Part shown: positions 1 through 11,534 of the stretch, one piece after another
How positions within the stretch are numbered: position 1 is the first letter of the stretch
Layout of the letters: each line of letters begins with the position of its first letter
Assembly: GCF_003573695.1 (NCBI RefSeq)
Contig: NC_039359.1
Coordinates: forward strand, 121,031,849 to 121,095,848
Length of the DNA stretch: 64,000 nt
From: Papaver somniferum
Taxonomy: Eukaryota; Streptophyta; Magnoliopsida; Ranunculales; Papaveraceae
Reading direction: 5' to 3'
The notes under the pieces: model-generated
Told to the model about the DNA's origin: nothing
The model's input: only the letters and a program-made list of their open reading frames with translations
The model's database searches: none
Program-made: the position numbers and the translations under genes

Positions 1-339
1 CATAAAACCAAACTTGACTACTCCTTATGAACTTATTATGCAATTGCGATATTTCAAACGATAAATTGTTCTCAAATCTTTTATGTAACAAGTTATATAT
101 TGTTTGAATTCTTCTTTGCAATGTTAATCCTGATACCAAAGTCATACAATATGTCTCAGTAGATAGAATGATAGATAACATGAGTAAATAGGATATTCAG
201 TCTTCACATAACTTTGTTGATGAAGTTTCCGTTGACGTCGTTGTTCTTAAGTCTTCAATCTTCAAGTTGATTGGTGAATTTTGATAATCAACGACCATGT
301 TGTATTCCAAGTCCAAGACTGACTCTATTAGACTATAAT
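1..339. other. Sequence left of the M array, no gene
   Basis: No gene is supported. On the minus strand a TTGGTATCAGGATTAA stretch around 130-146 resembles a tRNA-Met primer-binding site, so this may be the edge of another retroelement, but no LTR could be delimited. The last bases, ATAAT (335-339), abut the first M-family LTR and would be its target-site copy; the matching right-hand copy is not in the window. Confidence 0.4.
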
Positions 340-1223
340 TGTGACGGACCGGAAAATTACGCCTTTGGCGCGTTGCCCCGAAGGCCGTAACTTCCCCGGT
401 GCGCCATGATGAAGCTACGATCAGGGCCTTAAACAAATGCACGTCCATTCTCCTTTGGAAGAATGCTCGTGGAGCATGATGAAGCTAACTTAGCTTCCAC
501 AACGTTCCAACTTACCCTTGTTCCGCGAAGGGTTTCTTTAGAAAACAAAAACTTCCCTAAAACGGCCTTTTGAGGCCCTAAACGATGGAATTTGGCTACA
601 TTTTGTGACCATGTGGATCTATAGATCAACATGTCTTGATGTTTGGGACGTTTCCCATCAAAATGGACTCCTCTTGAGCTAAATTACGACACTCGGGTTT
701 TTTTCCTATGTCGAACGCCTTGATAGGAAGTATGAGCATCCACTGACTGGAATGCAACTTGCCTCATCAAGTTTGGCCAAAACATCTCTTGCGTCGAGCT
801 ACCGAGCCATATGATATGAGAGGCCAGAATGTCGCAATCATCTCACAATTAGATGATATGAGCGACAAAGTGCTGGACCGGCAATGCTGCAACTCATTGC
901 AGCTGCCTACTTACCCTTCCCTAGTCTAAAGGGATCAAGCACAGACCGTAGTTCATCCTCGAAGGGACAAAAACTTAAACCAACTCGATTGCAAGGCCGT
1001 GGCCTAACAATAATGGTAACGGCCTGGTCCGTATAGGACATTCCTTCAAGATGCACAATGATTATGCGTCATCGGGTCCGCGATATGGCATAGTGATGCC
1101 TAAGCATCAAATGCCTTCTTCGAAAGGCTACACAACTATAAATAAACCTTGGCGTCGTTTATACTCTTCCGTCTAAGTTATGAAGCTTACTTGGTACATA
1201 GTCCGCATATGCACCTTCAACCA
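340..1223 (-). repeat. M-family LTR 1 (long variant)
   Basis: Starts TGTGACGG and ends CAACCA on the plus strand, so in the element's own orientation (minus) it runs TG...CA. It carries about 110 extra bases near 541-660 that LTRs 2 to 5 lack. Its left side is non-M sequence, making it the outer LTR of the array, and its right side meets the polypyrimidine complement of a polypurine tract. Confidence 0.75.
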
Positions 1224-1236
1224 ACTACCCCTCCCT
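1224..1236 (-). promoter_or_regulatory. M-family polypurine tract
   Basis: Minus-strand AGGGAGGGGTAGT lies directly upstream (element sense) of the LTR start TGGTTGAAGG. This is the expected position for the plus-strand DNA primer. The same tract recurs at the same place in the other units. Confidence 0.6.
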
Positions 1237-1666
1237 ATATATGTCTTAATGGAATTTCTAAAAGTATGGAAAGGGGACCAAAATGACATGCCTGCTTCAC
1301 TGTTCATCACAATGATGGTGTTCATCCGCAATGATTTCGTTACTTCGCAATGATTGTGTTCATCCGCAATGATTGCGTACAATGATTGCGAAACACTCGT
1401 TCAGCCAGCCCTTTCTGGCCTGATGCACAATGATTGTGCGATATTAGCTCTAGGCCAATAGCCTCCATAATACACAATGATTACGCTGCAATCTCGAGGC
1501 CACCTACCCAACTGGCCTAATGCATCATAATGATGCAACATTGGACTTTTGCCAATTTTCCTACGCAATGTGCCTTCATTGGAACCAAATATGGCCCCGA
1601 GCCAAATGCATCTCACTATGCAAAGGAAGCTTTGGATGAAGCTTTATCACAAGCAAATGGTGCATC

Positions 1667-1689
1667 TTTTAGCATGCGCCATGCTAAAA
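1667..1689. other. Perfect 10-bp-arm hairpin in M internal region
   Basis: Arms TTTTAGCATG and CATGCTAAAA surround the loop CGC. Equivalent hairpins are in later units: near 21222, 23173 and 28504 with intact arms, near 30599 with intact arms but a changed loop, and near 25162 and 27072 with small arm changes. Confidence 0.6.
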
Positions 1690-2423
1690 ACACGGGGTGT
1701 TACATTATCACACCCTTCAAAGAATTTCGTCCTCGAAATTCAAAAACAAAGTTATTGTGGACAATCTCTTCGGTTTGGATTTCCTGAGCAAAAGTTCCAT
1801 ACCAGATGCTCAGAAATCACGGGATTCTTCAATTTATCGTGAACACCAATTTAGACCTTATGAGAAACCGTCCCATACCGCCTGCCGAGGAATCCAAAGG
1901 TGCCCACAACAATACCAAGAATCGCAATTGGCCAGTGCCAAGAGGATATCTCGACCAGGTATCCTAAATGGCGTCCCATACCAGCACCCAAGAATCCTTA
2001 AAGTTCACAAGGTTGAAGATGTCATCGAAATGACAAGATTTTAGCGCAGTATTGTGTGGAACAACTTCCAGTTTCCCACCGTCCCTGACGGTCATCCAGG
2101 TTGCCACTCGTAAGTGGGATGCTAGCCGGGCATGACAACGCACACTATTGGCCAGTTGCCGACGTGTGGGGATGATCAGTCCAATTGTCTACCCACCATC
2201 CCAGACGGTCTTCCGGATATGCACTCGTAAGTGGGATGCCACTTAGGCCAGACAGACTCATAACACATGTACAAGCTCAACTCTATTCGCAAAGTAACTA
2301 GCATAGCAGTTACCAACTCTTTCTGCGCAAAAGTTGACCTACTCTACAACTTTAAGTTTCCATTAAGGAAAATACTCGTGGACAAGCCCACTCCGCATAG
2401 TCCCTAGAGTTTTCTCGGAACTT

Positions 2424-2435
2424 GTTCTGATACCA
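2424..2435 (-). promoter_or_regulatory. M-family primer-binding site (tRNA-iMet type)
   Basis: Minus strand reads TGGTATCAGAAC two bases after the LTR end CCGTCACA, one mismatch from the plant initiator-tRNA-Met complement TGGTATCAGAGC. Units at 21978-21989 and 29254-29265 carry the perfect 12-base match. This fixes the element's orientation as minus. Confidence 0.75.
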
Positions 2436-2437
2436 AC

Positions 2438-3166
2438 TGTGACGGACCGGAAAATTACGCCTTTGGCGCGTTTCCCCGCAGGCTGTAACTTTCCGGTGCG
2501 CCATGATGAAGCTACGATCAGGGCCTTAAAGTTAGGCAAATGCACGTCCATTCGCCTTTGCAAGCATGCTCGTGGAGCATGATGCAGCTAACTTAGCTTC
2601 CACACTGTTCCAACTTACCCTTGTTCCGCGAAGGGTTTCTTTAGAAAACATTGACTCATCTTGAGCTAAATTACGACACTCGGGTTTTTGCATATGTCGA
2701 ACGCCTTGATAGGAAGTACGAGCATCCACTGACTGGAATGCAACTTTCCTCATCAAGTTTGGCCACAATCATATCTTGCTTCGAGCTACCGAGCCAGATG
2801 ATATGAGAGGCTAGAATGTCGCAATCATCTAGATGATATGAGAGATAAAGTGCTGGACTGGTAATGCTGCAACTCATTGCGGCTTCCTACCTACCCTTCC
2901 CTAGTCTAAAGGGATCAAGCACAGACTGTAGTTCATCCTCGAAGGGACAGAAACTTAAACCAACTCGATTGCAAGGTCGTGGCCTAACAATAATGGTAAT
3001 GGCCTGGTCCGTATAGGCCATTCCGTCAAGATTCACAATGATAATGCGTCATCGGGTCCGTGATATGGAATAATGATGCCTAAGCATCAAATGCCCTCTT
3101 CTAAAGGATACACAACTATAAATGAGCCTTAGGCGTCATTTATACTCTTCCGGCTAAGCTATGAAG
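2438..3166 (-). repeat. M-family LTR 2, left part
   Basis: Begins TGTGACGG immediately after the primer site of unit 1, so one LTR serves both unit 1 and unit 2. It is interrupted after TGAAG (3162-3166) by element A. The rest of the LTR resumes at 20742 after the second TGAAG copy; the rejoined length is about 767 bp, like LTRs 3-5. Confidence 0.8.
3162..3166. repeat. Target-site duplication of element A, left copy
   Basis: TGAAG here and at 20737-20741 directly flank the LTR termini TGTTAG and TTTTTCA. Sequence outside the pair is continuous M-family LTR. Confidence 0.9.
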
Positions 3167-5514
3167 TGTTAGAGCATATCTCGGTCGACCTCGCATGCGT
3201 TGCTATCTCAAGCATGTTTGTCAATGTTAGTGATCAAAACTATAAGTTTTGATTTCTAGCCTACATAGCTAAGTCTCGGACTAGGATAGAAAAGTGTAGT
3301 TGTGCTCAAGGAATTCATGGCGATTCATCATACAACGACGAAGATCTACTCAAGGAACCGTGGAACTTCATCAACAAAAAGGTATGTGGAGACTTGAACT
3401 TATCCATCACTCAAAAGTCTATCTCTTCTATCTCCTACTTTTTATGAGAAAAAAGTCGTATGCTATATAGACTGGATCATACACATTTGATATTTCGAGC
3501 CGAGCATATCTCTCCTATCTATATCTCGAAATCATGTGTTGGTAAAGCATTTCTCTTTGATCAAGTTTATCTTCACCTAGTGACGAAAGTCATGAAAAGT
3601 TTCAATTACTTTGAGAATTGCTCTGACGCGAGATATAACGTCATCTGAGAATGTCTCAATGATTGAAATGAAAGTTTAGATTACATAACCATATATTCCT
3701 TAATCTGAAGTTTTCGAACTTTGTTGATTGAGAGAAACCGGAGGAATTGGCTTTGCCCAGTCCGCGAACTGACGGAAGTTCTTGTACCGAGAGTTTCTGC
3801 TGGGATTTTCCAAAAACTCGTTTGCGTGTAAGTTCGCGAACTCATTCCGCGAACCGAGATTTTCTGCTGAGTTTGGAAAACTCCACCGGTTGTCTTAAGT
3901 CCGCGAACTTGTTCGTGAGCTTAAGTGGTTATGATCTAAATATGTGCTCTGAACATGAAACTTAAATTACTAAGGAATTCTTTATGCAAACCGTGGCTAT
4001 AAAGTTCATGAGCCGATTCATTGAATCGAATCATGTTTGCTTCAATTGTGTCTTGTGTAGTTACATAAGATCTCATAGAAATTGAACAACTCTCTAACTA
4101 GTTCATTTGAGTCAATTGAGCTAGTTATGGTGAAGAAGAACTAGGTTAATATGAAATGCTCATATGGTTAACCTTTTGGGTTAGTATGTTGAACCAACAT
4201 ACACGTATACGTTTGGGCACGGTTTTCACAAACCCAGTAAATGTATACCCAAGTGTGTGTGACAAGCTAAGTTTTCGATCTAACGGTTGAGAAATATTAC
4301 CTTGAATCTAAATCAGGTTTTCATCTAACGGTGAATATGGATTGCTTTGTAACTAAGGAAAAACCCTGATTTGAAGACTATATATAGGAGACCTCTAGCA
4401 TTGGGCAAAACTAATCCCCACACGTATGTGTGATACTAGTGCACTCGCTAGAGTCGATTCTCCTTTAACCTTTGGTTTTCTTCTCTGAAACCAGGTTAAC
4501 GACTTAAAGACTCCATTGAGATTGTGAAGCCAGACCGATATTACTTTTATCGTAGTTGTGTGATCTGATCTTGCATCTTCTATCGTACGAGTACAATCTT
4601 TGATTGGCTTGAGATCGTGAGAGTTCTACGATAGGCAAGATAAAGAAGTCACCAATATCTTCGTCTCACTGTTTGTGATTCCTCGACAAACCGCTTGTGT
4701 AGTTAAGAAAGATTGTTGAGAGGTGATTGATTAATCTAGGTTGTTCTTCGGGAATATAAGACCGGATTATCAATTGGTTCTTGTTACCTTGATTTTATAT
4801 CTTAATACGGAACAAAACCTAGGGTTTATCTGTGGGAGAAAGATTTATCCTTTGATAGACTTTTCTGCGTGACACAGATTTGTTTATTATCAAGTCTGTG
4901 ATTTTGGGTTGCAGCAACTCTTGGTTGTGGGTGAGATCAGCTAAGGGAATCAAGTGTGTAGTATCCTGCTGGGATCAGAGGCGTAGGAGTACAACTGTAC
5001 CTTGGATCGGTGGGAGACTGATTGGGGTTCAACTATAGTCCAGTCCGAAGTTATCTTGGAGTAGGCTAGTGTCTGTAGCGCCTTAATACAGTGTGTATTC
5101 AATATGGATTAGGTCCCGGGGTTTTTCTGCATTTGCGGTTTCCTCGTTAACAAAACTTATGGTGTCTGTGTTATTTGTTTTCCGCATTATATTTTATATA
5201 ATTGAAATAGTACAGGTTGTGCGTTCGTGATCATCAATTGGAAATCCAACCTTTGGTTGTTGATTGATATTGATTGATCCTTGGACATTGGTCTTTGGTA
5301 CCGTCCAAGTTATTCCTTGTATTTGATTAAGACTCGCTATTGATTTTAGCTTGAGTAATAATCAAATCAAGAGAGAGATATTAACTCCTTGAAATACTTT
5401 TATCTAGATTGAGTCTCTCTGTCTAGTTGATTCTCTAGCAAAGTATTTCAGAATTAGTCCACACAGATTGCTAAGCGGAATATTAGGTGTTGTTGTTAGA
5501 CCCCCGCTTTTTCA
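3167..5514 (+). repeat. 5' LTR of element A
   Basis: Runs from TGTTAGAGC to CCGCTTTTTCA, 2,348 bp. A TATA box, CTATATATAGG, sits at 4378-4388. The upstream part holds several copies of a short AGTCCGCGAACT-like motif (about 3755-3910). The primer site follows directly after the terminal CA. Confidence 0.9.
4378..4388 (+). promoter_or_regulatory. LTR TATA box
   Basis: CTATATATAGG about halfway along the LTR. The equivalent boxes are CTATATAAAGG in LTRs A2 and A3, CTATATATAGG at 54730 and 61421 in element D, and CTATATCAAGG (degraded) at 19599 in LTR A4. Confidence 0.6.
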
Positions 5515-5515
5515 A

Positions 5516-5528
5516 TTGGTATCAGAGC
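5516..5528 (+). promoter_or_regulatory. Primer-binding site of element A
   Basis: TTGGTATCAGAGC lies one base after the LTR end and matches the 3' end complement of plant initiator tRNA-Met. It also sits at 11472 and 55877 in elements B and D. Confidence 0.9.
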
Positions 5529-5579
5529 AGGCAAACACGCTAATACCTCATCAGTCTATATTTGTAGTGATCTGACTCT

Positions 5580-7142
5580 ATGGACAGAGGTGTTATCTCT
5601 ATTAACGTACCACCAGTCTTTGATGGCTCCAATTACTTATGGTGGAAAATTGTTGTGCGAGCTTTTCTTCAATCACGTGATTTTCAATCATGGGTATATA
5701 TGGTTAATGGCTATGATGCTCCCGTTGTGGCATTCGGTGATGTAAACATTCCCAAACCTATTGGTGAATACTCCACTATTGAGATAATTGCTGCAAAGCA
5801 AAATTTCGACGGTTTGAATGCTATCATACACGCCATTACCCCAAATCTTCAGCATCATGTGACAAACTGCACTAGATCTAAATATTCTTGGGATATCTTA
5901 GAAACCGTATTTGAAGGCAACTCCAGTGAAAAGGATGATAGGCTTCAAAACCTTAATTCCGATTGGGAGAACCTTCGTATGGCAGATGAAGAAACATTTA
6001 ATGAGTTTAATCACAAAGTGTCTGAAATTGTTAATTGATCTTTTGCATTGGGTAAGACTATTCCTGAAAAGGACATTGTGATGAAAATTCTCAAATCGCT
6101 GCCATCTAGATACGAGTCTAAGAAGCATGTCATCGTTGAGGGAAATAACCTCGATAATCTTTCCAGAAACACCTTGGTTGGAAAGCTTAAGATCTTTGAC
6201 CATGAGCATACATCCAAAGTCGGTAAGGATGTTGCCTTTAAAGCACAAAAGAACACTAAATTACTGGTCAAAGGTAAGAGTGTTCATGTCTCTGAGGATG
6301 ATCAGTTTGAGGATGATTTTTCGGATGAAGATCTTGACAAATCAGTCTCCTTGATCACAAGACAGTTTAGGGATCTTCTGTTGAAGAGAAGTAAATGGTT
6401 TTCAAGAGAAAAACCCAAGTCATCAGACAAACCTCACGGTCGCGTACCTCCTAAAAACAGGGATGCTGACGAGGCTGATGACGAGGACATGCCTCAGTGC
6501 TTTAAGTGTAAGGGTTTTTGTCATTTTGCTAACGAATGACCAAATCGTAGAAAATACACTGGGAACAAAGGTCTAGTTGTAACACTTGATGAAATGTCTG
6601 AAACCTATGATTCCGATGAAGATAGGAAATCAAGTACAGGGATTCTTTGTGAAAACATCGATTTTGATACTTGTAGCAATACATATATCAACCTCAATGG
6701 GTTCGGAGAAGAGGGAAACCCAATCAAGCTGGAAGATTCTTTGAATCCGATAACTGGAAACCCTTTCAGTGATGTTTCAGGATCAACTGTATGTCTGTCT
6801 GCTTGCACATTTCAGATGCCTGAATATTATCCAAGTTTGACGTGCTCGTTTTGTTCGATGAATGGACACGAACTATCAAGGTGTTACAAATACAAGCACC
6901 AAATAAGGCACGCCAGCAAACTTCAACGAAGAGCAGATCGATTATCAAGGAAGCTGAAACTTGCTCAGAAGACCGCCGAGGTATGTAGGATCTTATCTTC
7001 GTCTAAGAAGTTGGTTTCCAAGGATAGAATAATACCATTTAAAAAGAAAATATGGTCAAATCGTTTTGATAGACAAAGATCAGAGGATTCCTCCCATGAG
7101 GAAAATGATGGACAAATCGTTGTTCATCGCAACACAACTTGA
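5580..7142 (+). pseudogene. gag: Copia gag remnant, UBN2 type, element A
   Basis: One reading frame of about 520 codons with two in-frame TGA stops (6036-6038 and 6537-6539) and no frameshift. Residues about 10-210 look like the UBN2 capsid-like domain of plant Copia gag, including FDGSNYLWWK near the start. An acidic linker follows, then a zinc knuckle beginning CFKCKGFCHF (CX2CX4HX4C) whose last Cys codon is the second TGA. A second CX2CX4HX4C finger, CSFCSMNGHELSRC, follows at 6843-6884, then a basic, helical tail. Such a protein would form the particle that packages the RNA. It begins about 65 bp after the primer site. With its stops it is dead as a full-length protein, although the pieces before and after the first stop remain open. 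Confidence 0.8.
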
Positions 7143-7448
7143 TTGTGTTGTTGGGAATATCTTGTCTCATGTTCCTGTTCGAAAAGAGACAAGATTGAGT
7201 GTTGAGGATTCGGAAGAGTTTTTCCTTCTTTTCTTAGTTTTGTTATTTTTTGTCTATCAAATAAAAGAAAGGGTTATTATCAACAATTCTACTCTTTATA
7301 AGGTTTTAGAGTTGGGCGTATTCGAACCTGTCTATAAGTTTCGAACCCTATAATCCTTTTTCTTCTTGACATTCTATATAAGACTGCTTGTTGAGTTAAG
7401 TGATTCAATCACACAAATCCAGTTGTTTATAATTGTTCTCAAAGCACT

Positions 7449-7709
7449 ATGTCGTCAGATGGAAAGGATGTCAACATGATTGTTAAGTCTTCAATCAAGG
7501 AAAAAGAAAAATCTCTTGTTTCTAAGTCCCTGAAAAGAAAAAGAAGGAATACAAGAAAACCCAGGGTTGTTCCTTCTAACTCTCAGAAGTTTTCCGATGT
7601 TCTTGATGAGTTAAAGGAAATAAGAAGGGAGATTTATGAAATAAAGACGTTCGTGTATAAATCTTTGGAAATTCAGAGGACCCTAATTCGACCTCTTCAG
7701 CCAAGATAG
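7449..7709 (+). CDS. Small basic ORF in element A, unknown function
   Basis: An 86-residue frame. The middle is strongly basic (KRKRRNTRKPR), like a nuclear-localisation or RNA-binding patch. The second half (about residues 45-75) has a heptad-like pattern suggesting a short coiled coil. I do not recognise the family. It lies after the gag remnant and has no obvious counterpart in elements B or D. It may be an accessory protein or simply a chance open frame in an element that has lost pol. Confidence 0.3.
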   Translation: MSSDGKDVNMIVKSSIKEKEKSLVSKSLKRKRRNTRKPRVVPSNSQKFSDVLDELKEIRREIYEIKTFVYKSLEIQRTLIRPLQPR

Positions 7710-9094
7710 TTCGTGGGTATTGACACTTATCTCCGTGCACCTTATGTCCCGATGGTTGTCGATAACAAGGAGTTCGGGAATGATAAAGAATATCTCAAAA
7801 GAATTGTCGCCTAGTATATCTTCTTTTTGGTTTAGTTGGAAGAATAACTAGTGCTTTGAATAGCGATGATTGTGACTACACATAACTATTTTTGTTTTCA
7901 TCTTCTTATGTTATTTTTTAGGTTTATTGGTTTTTAAATTCTAAAAATATTTGGAGAATGATATTATTGCAGTATTAATCTGTTTTGAAGTATTGCAATA
8001 TTTTTATGGGATATGTATTGTTTGCGTCTGTGAACTTGAAGGTCCCATATTGTGTCAAAAGTAAAGTCGTTCATAAATTGATGTTCGTATTGATGAAAGG
8101 ACGAATGGACTTTTGACAATTACAAAAGTTATGCCTATGCAGTCATGTATTTGATGGAAAATAGGATAAAATCTTTTGTTTGACAAGGATAAAGTCTATT
8201 ATGTCGTTATGATGGAAAATAGAATAGATCCTTGTATGTTATCCACGGTATTGATCTTCATTGATCCATTTTGCTATGTTTTACCGTGAAGGTTCCATTG
8301 TGTGTCTTATGTTGATCACGATACAACTAAGTCGATTATTCTTATTGGCTTTGTTGGTTGTCCATAAGATGCTATATGTTGAGCATTATGGAACTAAATT
8401 AATCATCTTGGTTGGTTATTTAGTTATTTGCTCCGAAAATCTTCTTTTGTCGAGCAAATCCTTTGACAATTAAATTGATTACTTTTGTGATTAGTTTGGT
8501 TGTTTGTATTCCAATTAGATTAATTATAAGTTCTCTTGTAATTAGTATAGTTGAGTTTTCATATATTCCACAAGTTCTTGTGTTGAGTATATGAACGGAT
8601 ATACTAATCATGTTCTATTGGTTGATGTAGTGGTATATTCCGTAAGGTTTTTCCTTATGTTGAGTATGTGAAGGATTAAGTTAGTCGTCTCCGTATGATT
8701 ATCTTAGTCGTAGCTCCGTAAGTTTACTTATGTTGAGCACCTTCAATTAAATTGATCACTTATGTGGTTTAATTTAGTTGCGTATTCCAATTAAATTAAT
8801 CATGGGTTTTCTTGTGATTAATTTGGTTGGGTTTTAGATATAGAAAATCATTTCTATGGTTTTTGGTGTCCAATTTAAAAATTCTTCTTTTCTTTCGAAA
8901 TTAAGGTCGCTCTTGTTGTTCCTTCGGGAATGACATCAAATGGGGGAGAGTTCTTTTGAGCTTGTGCTTAATGGTAATATCTTGCGGGGTGTGCGGCTGT
9001 GGAATTTTATAGGGGTTATCTTGTATATTAAAACTCCTTGATGAATCCATTTAGCTTCGGCCTTATGATTGCATCTAAATTAAGTTGATATGTA
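7710..9094 (+). mobile_element. 3' non-coding part of element A, first section
   Basis: No gene. AT-rich DNA with loosely repeated phrases built on AATTAAATTGAT...TGGTTG (about 8463-8560 and 8743-8850). The same region occurs in elements B (about 13.9-14.9 kb) and D (58.5-59.6 kb), so it is a shared non-coding block of the family. It stops at ATGTA (9090-9094), the left target copy of nested element B. Confidence 0.7.
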
Positions 9095-11470
9095 TGTTAG
9101 AGAATAGCTCGGTCGACCTCGCATGCGTTGCTATCTCAAGCATGTTTGTCAATGTTAGTGATCAAAACTATAAGTCTTGATTTCTATCCTACATAGCTAA
9201 GTCTCGGACTAGGATAGAAAAGTGTAGTTGAGCTCAAGGACTTCATGGTGATTCATCATACAACGACGAAGATCTACTCAAGGAACCGTGGAACTTCATC
9301 AACAAAAAGTTATGTGGAGACTTGAACATATATATCACTCAAAAGTTTATCTCTTCTATCTCCTACTTCTTATGAGACAAAAGTCGTATGCTATATAGAA
9401 TGGATCATACACATTTGATATTTCGAGTCGAGTATATCTCGCCTATCTATATCTCGAAATCATGTGTTGGTAAAGCATTTCGCTTTGATCAAGTTTATCT
9501 TCACCTAGTGACGAAAGTCATGAAAAGTTTCAATTACTTTGAGAATTGCTCTGACGCGAAACGGTCTGTGAATAACGGATATATAACGTCCCCTGAGAAT
9601 GTATCAATGATTGGAATGAGAGTTTAGATTACATAACCATGTATTCCTTAATCCGAAGTTTTCGAACTTTGTTGATTGAGAGAAACCGGAGGAATTAGCT
9701 TTGCCAAGTCCGCGAACTGACAGAAGTTCTTGTACCGAGAATTTCTGCTGGGATTTTCCAAAAAATCGTTTGAATGTAAGTCCGCGAACTTGCGAAAGTC
9801 TCTTTGCCGAGATTCTCTGCTGAGTTTGGAAAACTCCACCGGTTGTCTTAAGTCCGCGAACTTGTTTGTGAGATTAAGAGGTTATGATCTAAAGATGTGC
9901 TCTGAACATGAAACTTAAATTATTAAAGAATGATTTATGCAAACCGTGACTATAAAGTTCATAAGCCGGTTCAATCGAATCGAATCATCTTTGTTTCAAT
10001 TGTGTCTTGTGTAGTTACATAAGATCTCATAGCAATTGAACAACTCTTTAACTAGTTCATTTGAGTCAATTGAACTAGTTATGGTGAAGAAGAACAAGGT
10101 TAATATGAAATGCTCATATGGTTAACCTTTTTCGTTACTATGTTGAACCAACATACATGTACACGTTTGGGCATGATTTTCAAAAACCCAGTAAACGTCT
10201 ACCCAAATGTGCGTGACAAGCTAAGTTTTCGATCTAATGGTGGAGAAATATTAGCTTGAATCTAAATCAGGTTTTCATCTAACAGTGAATATGGATTGCT
10301 TTGTAACTAAGGCAAAACCCTGATTTGAAGACTATATAAAGGAGACATCTTGCATTGTGCAAAACTAATCCCCACACGTATGTGTGATACTAGTGCGTTC
10401 GCTAGATTTGATTCTCCTTTAACCTTTGGGTTTCTTCTCAAAAACCAAGTTAACGACTTAAAGACTTCATTGGGATTGTGAAGCCAGACCGATACTACTT
10501 TTATCGTAGGTGTGTGATCTGATCTTGCATCTTCCATCGTACGAGTACAATCCATTGATTGGCTTGAGATCGTGAGAGTTCTCCGATAGGCAAGATAAAG
10601 AAGTCACAAACATCTTAGTCTCACTGTTTGTGATTCCTCGACAAACCGCCTGTGTAGTCAGGAAGGATTGTAGAGAGGTGATTGATTAATCTAGGTTGTT
10701 TTTCGGGAATATAAGACCGGATTATCAATTAGTTCCTGTTCACCTTGATTTTATATCTTAAGACGGAACAAACCTAGGGTTTATCTGTGGGAGACAGATT
10801 TATCCTTTGATAGACTTTTCTGTGTGAGACAGATTTGTTTACTATCAAGTCTGCGATTTTGGGTTGCAGCAACTCTTGGTTGTGGGTGAGATCAGCTAAG
10901 GGAATCAAGTGCGAAGTATCCTGCTGGGATCAGAGGTGTAGGAGTACAACTGTACCTTGGATCGGTGGGAGACTGATTGGGGTTCAACTATAGTCCAGTC
11001 TGAAGTTAGCTTGGAGTAGGCTAGTGTCTGTAGCGGCTTAATACAACGTGTATTCAATCTGGACTAGGTCCCGGGGTTTTTCTGTATTTGCGGTTTCCTC
11101 GTTAACAAAACTTCTGGTGTCTGTGTTATTTCTTTTCCGCATTATATCTTTTATATAATTGAAATAATACAGGTTGTGCGCTAAAGGTCATCAATTGGGA
11201 ATCCAACCTTTGGTTGTTGATTGATATTGATTGATCCTTGGACATTGGTCTTTGGTACCGTCCAAGTTATCTCTCTTTGATAAAGACTCACAAATTTCCA
11301 TTTGCTTGAGTAATGATCAAATCGAGAGATTGAGATATAAACTCTTTGATATATCTTTTTATTGATTGAGTCTAACTGTCTAGTTGATTCTCATAAAAAG
11401 TATATTGTAGTTTGTCCATACAGATTGCTAAGCGAAATATTGGGTGGTGTTGTTAGACCCCCGCTTTTCA
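9095..11470 (+). repeat. 5' LTR of element B
   Basis: Begins TGTTAGAGAATAGC and ends CCGCTTTTCA, followed by the primer site at 11472. Directly preceded by ATGTA rather than a polypurine tract, as expected for an integrated 5' LTR. Confidence 0.9.
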
Positions 11471-11534
11471 ATTGGTATCAGAGCAGGCAAACACGTTAAA
11501 GACCTTATAAGTCCGTGTTTGTAGCGATCTGATT

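Larger units (their letters stand above)
1224..2437 (-). mobile_element. M-family internal region, unit 1 (non-coding)
   Basis: In minus orientation it runs from a primer-binding site at the right end to a polypurine tract at the left end. I found no gag, protease, integrase or reverse transcriptase motif in either strand; the short open frames differ between copies. It holds many short palindromes: a series of CAAT-G-ATTG units (about 1310-1540) and a 23-bp perfect hairpin at 1667-1689. Short LTRs, a 1.2-kb non-coding interior and intact priming signals fit a TRIM/small LARD that borrows another element's enzymes; the helper is not identifiable here. Confidence 0.7.

Noticed and set aside
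130..146. Primer-binding site of a further retroelement at the window start
   Set aside because: Only a partial tRNA-Met match on the minus strand and no LTR end next to it.
1530..1842. Plus-strand frames of 85-97 codons that recur in every M unit
   Set aside because: Recurrence follows the DNA repeat. The frames lie antisense to the element, overlap each other in two frames and contain the palindromes; no family is recognised.
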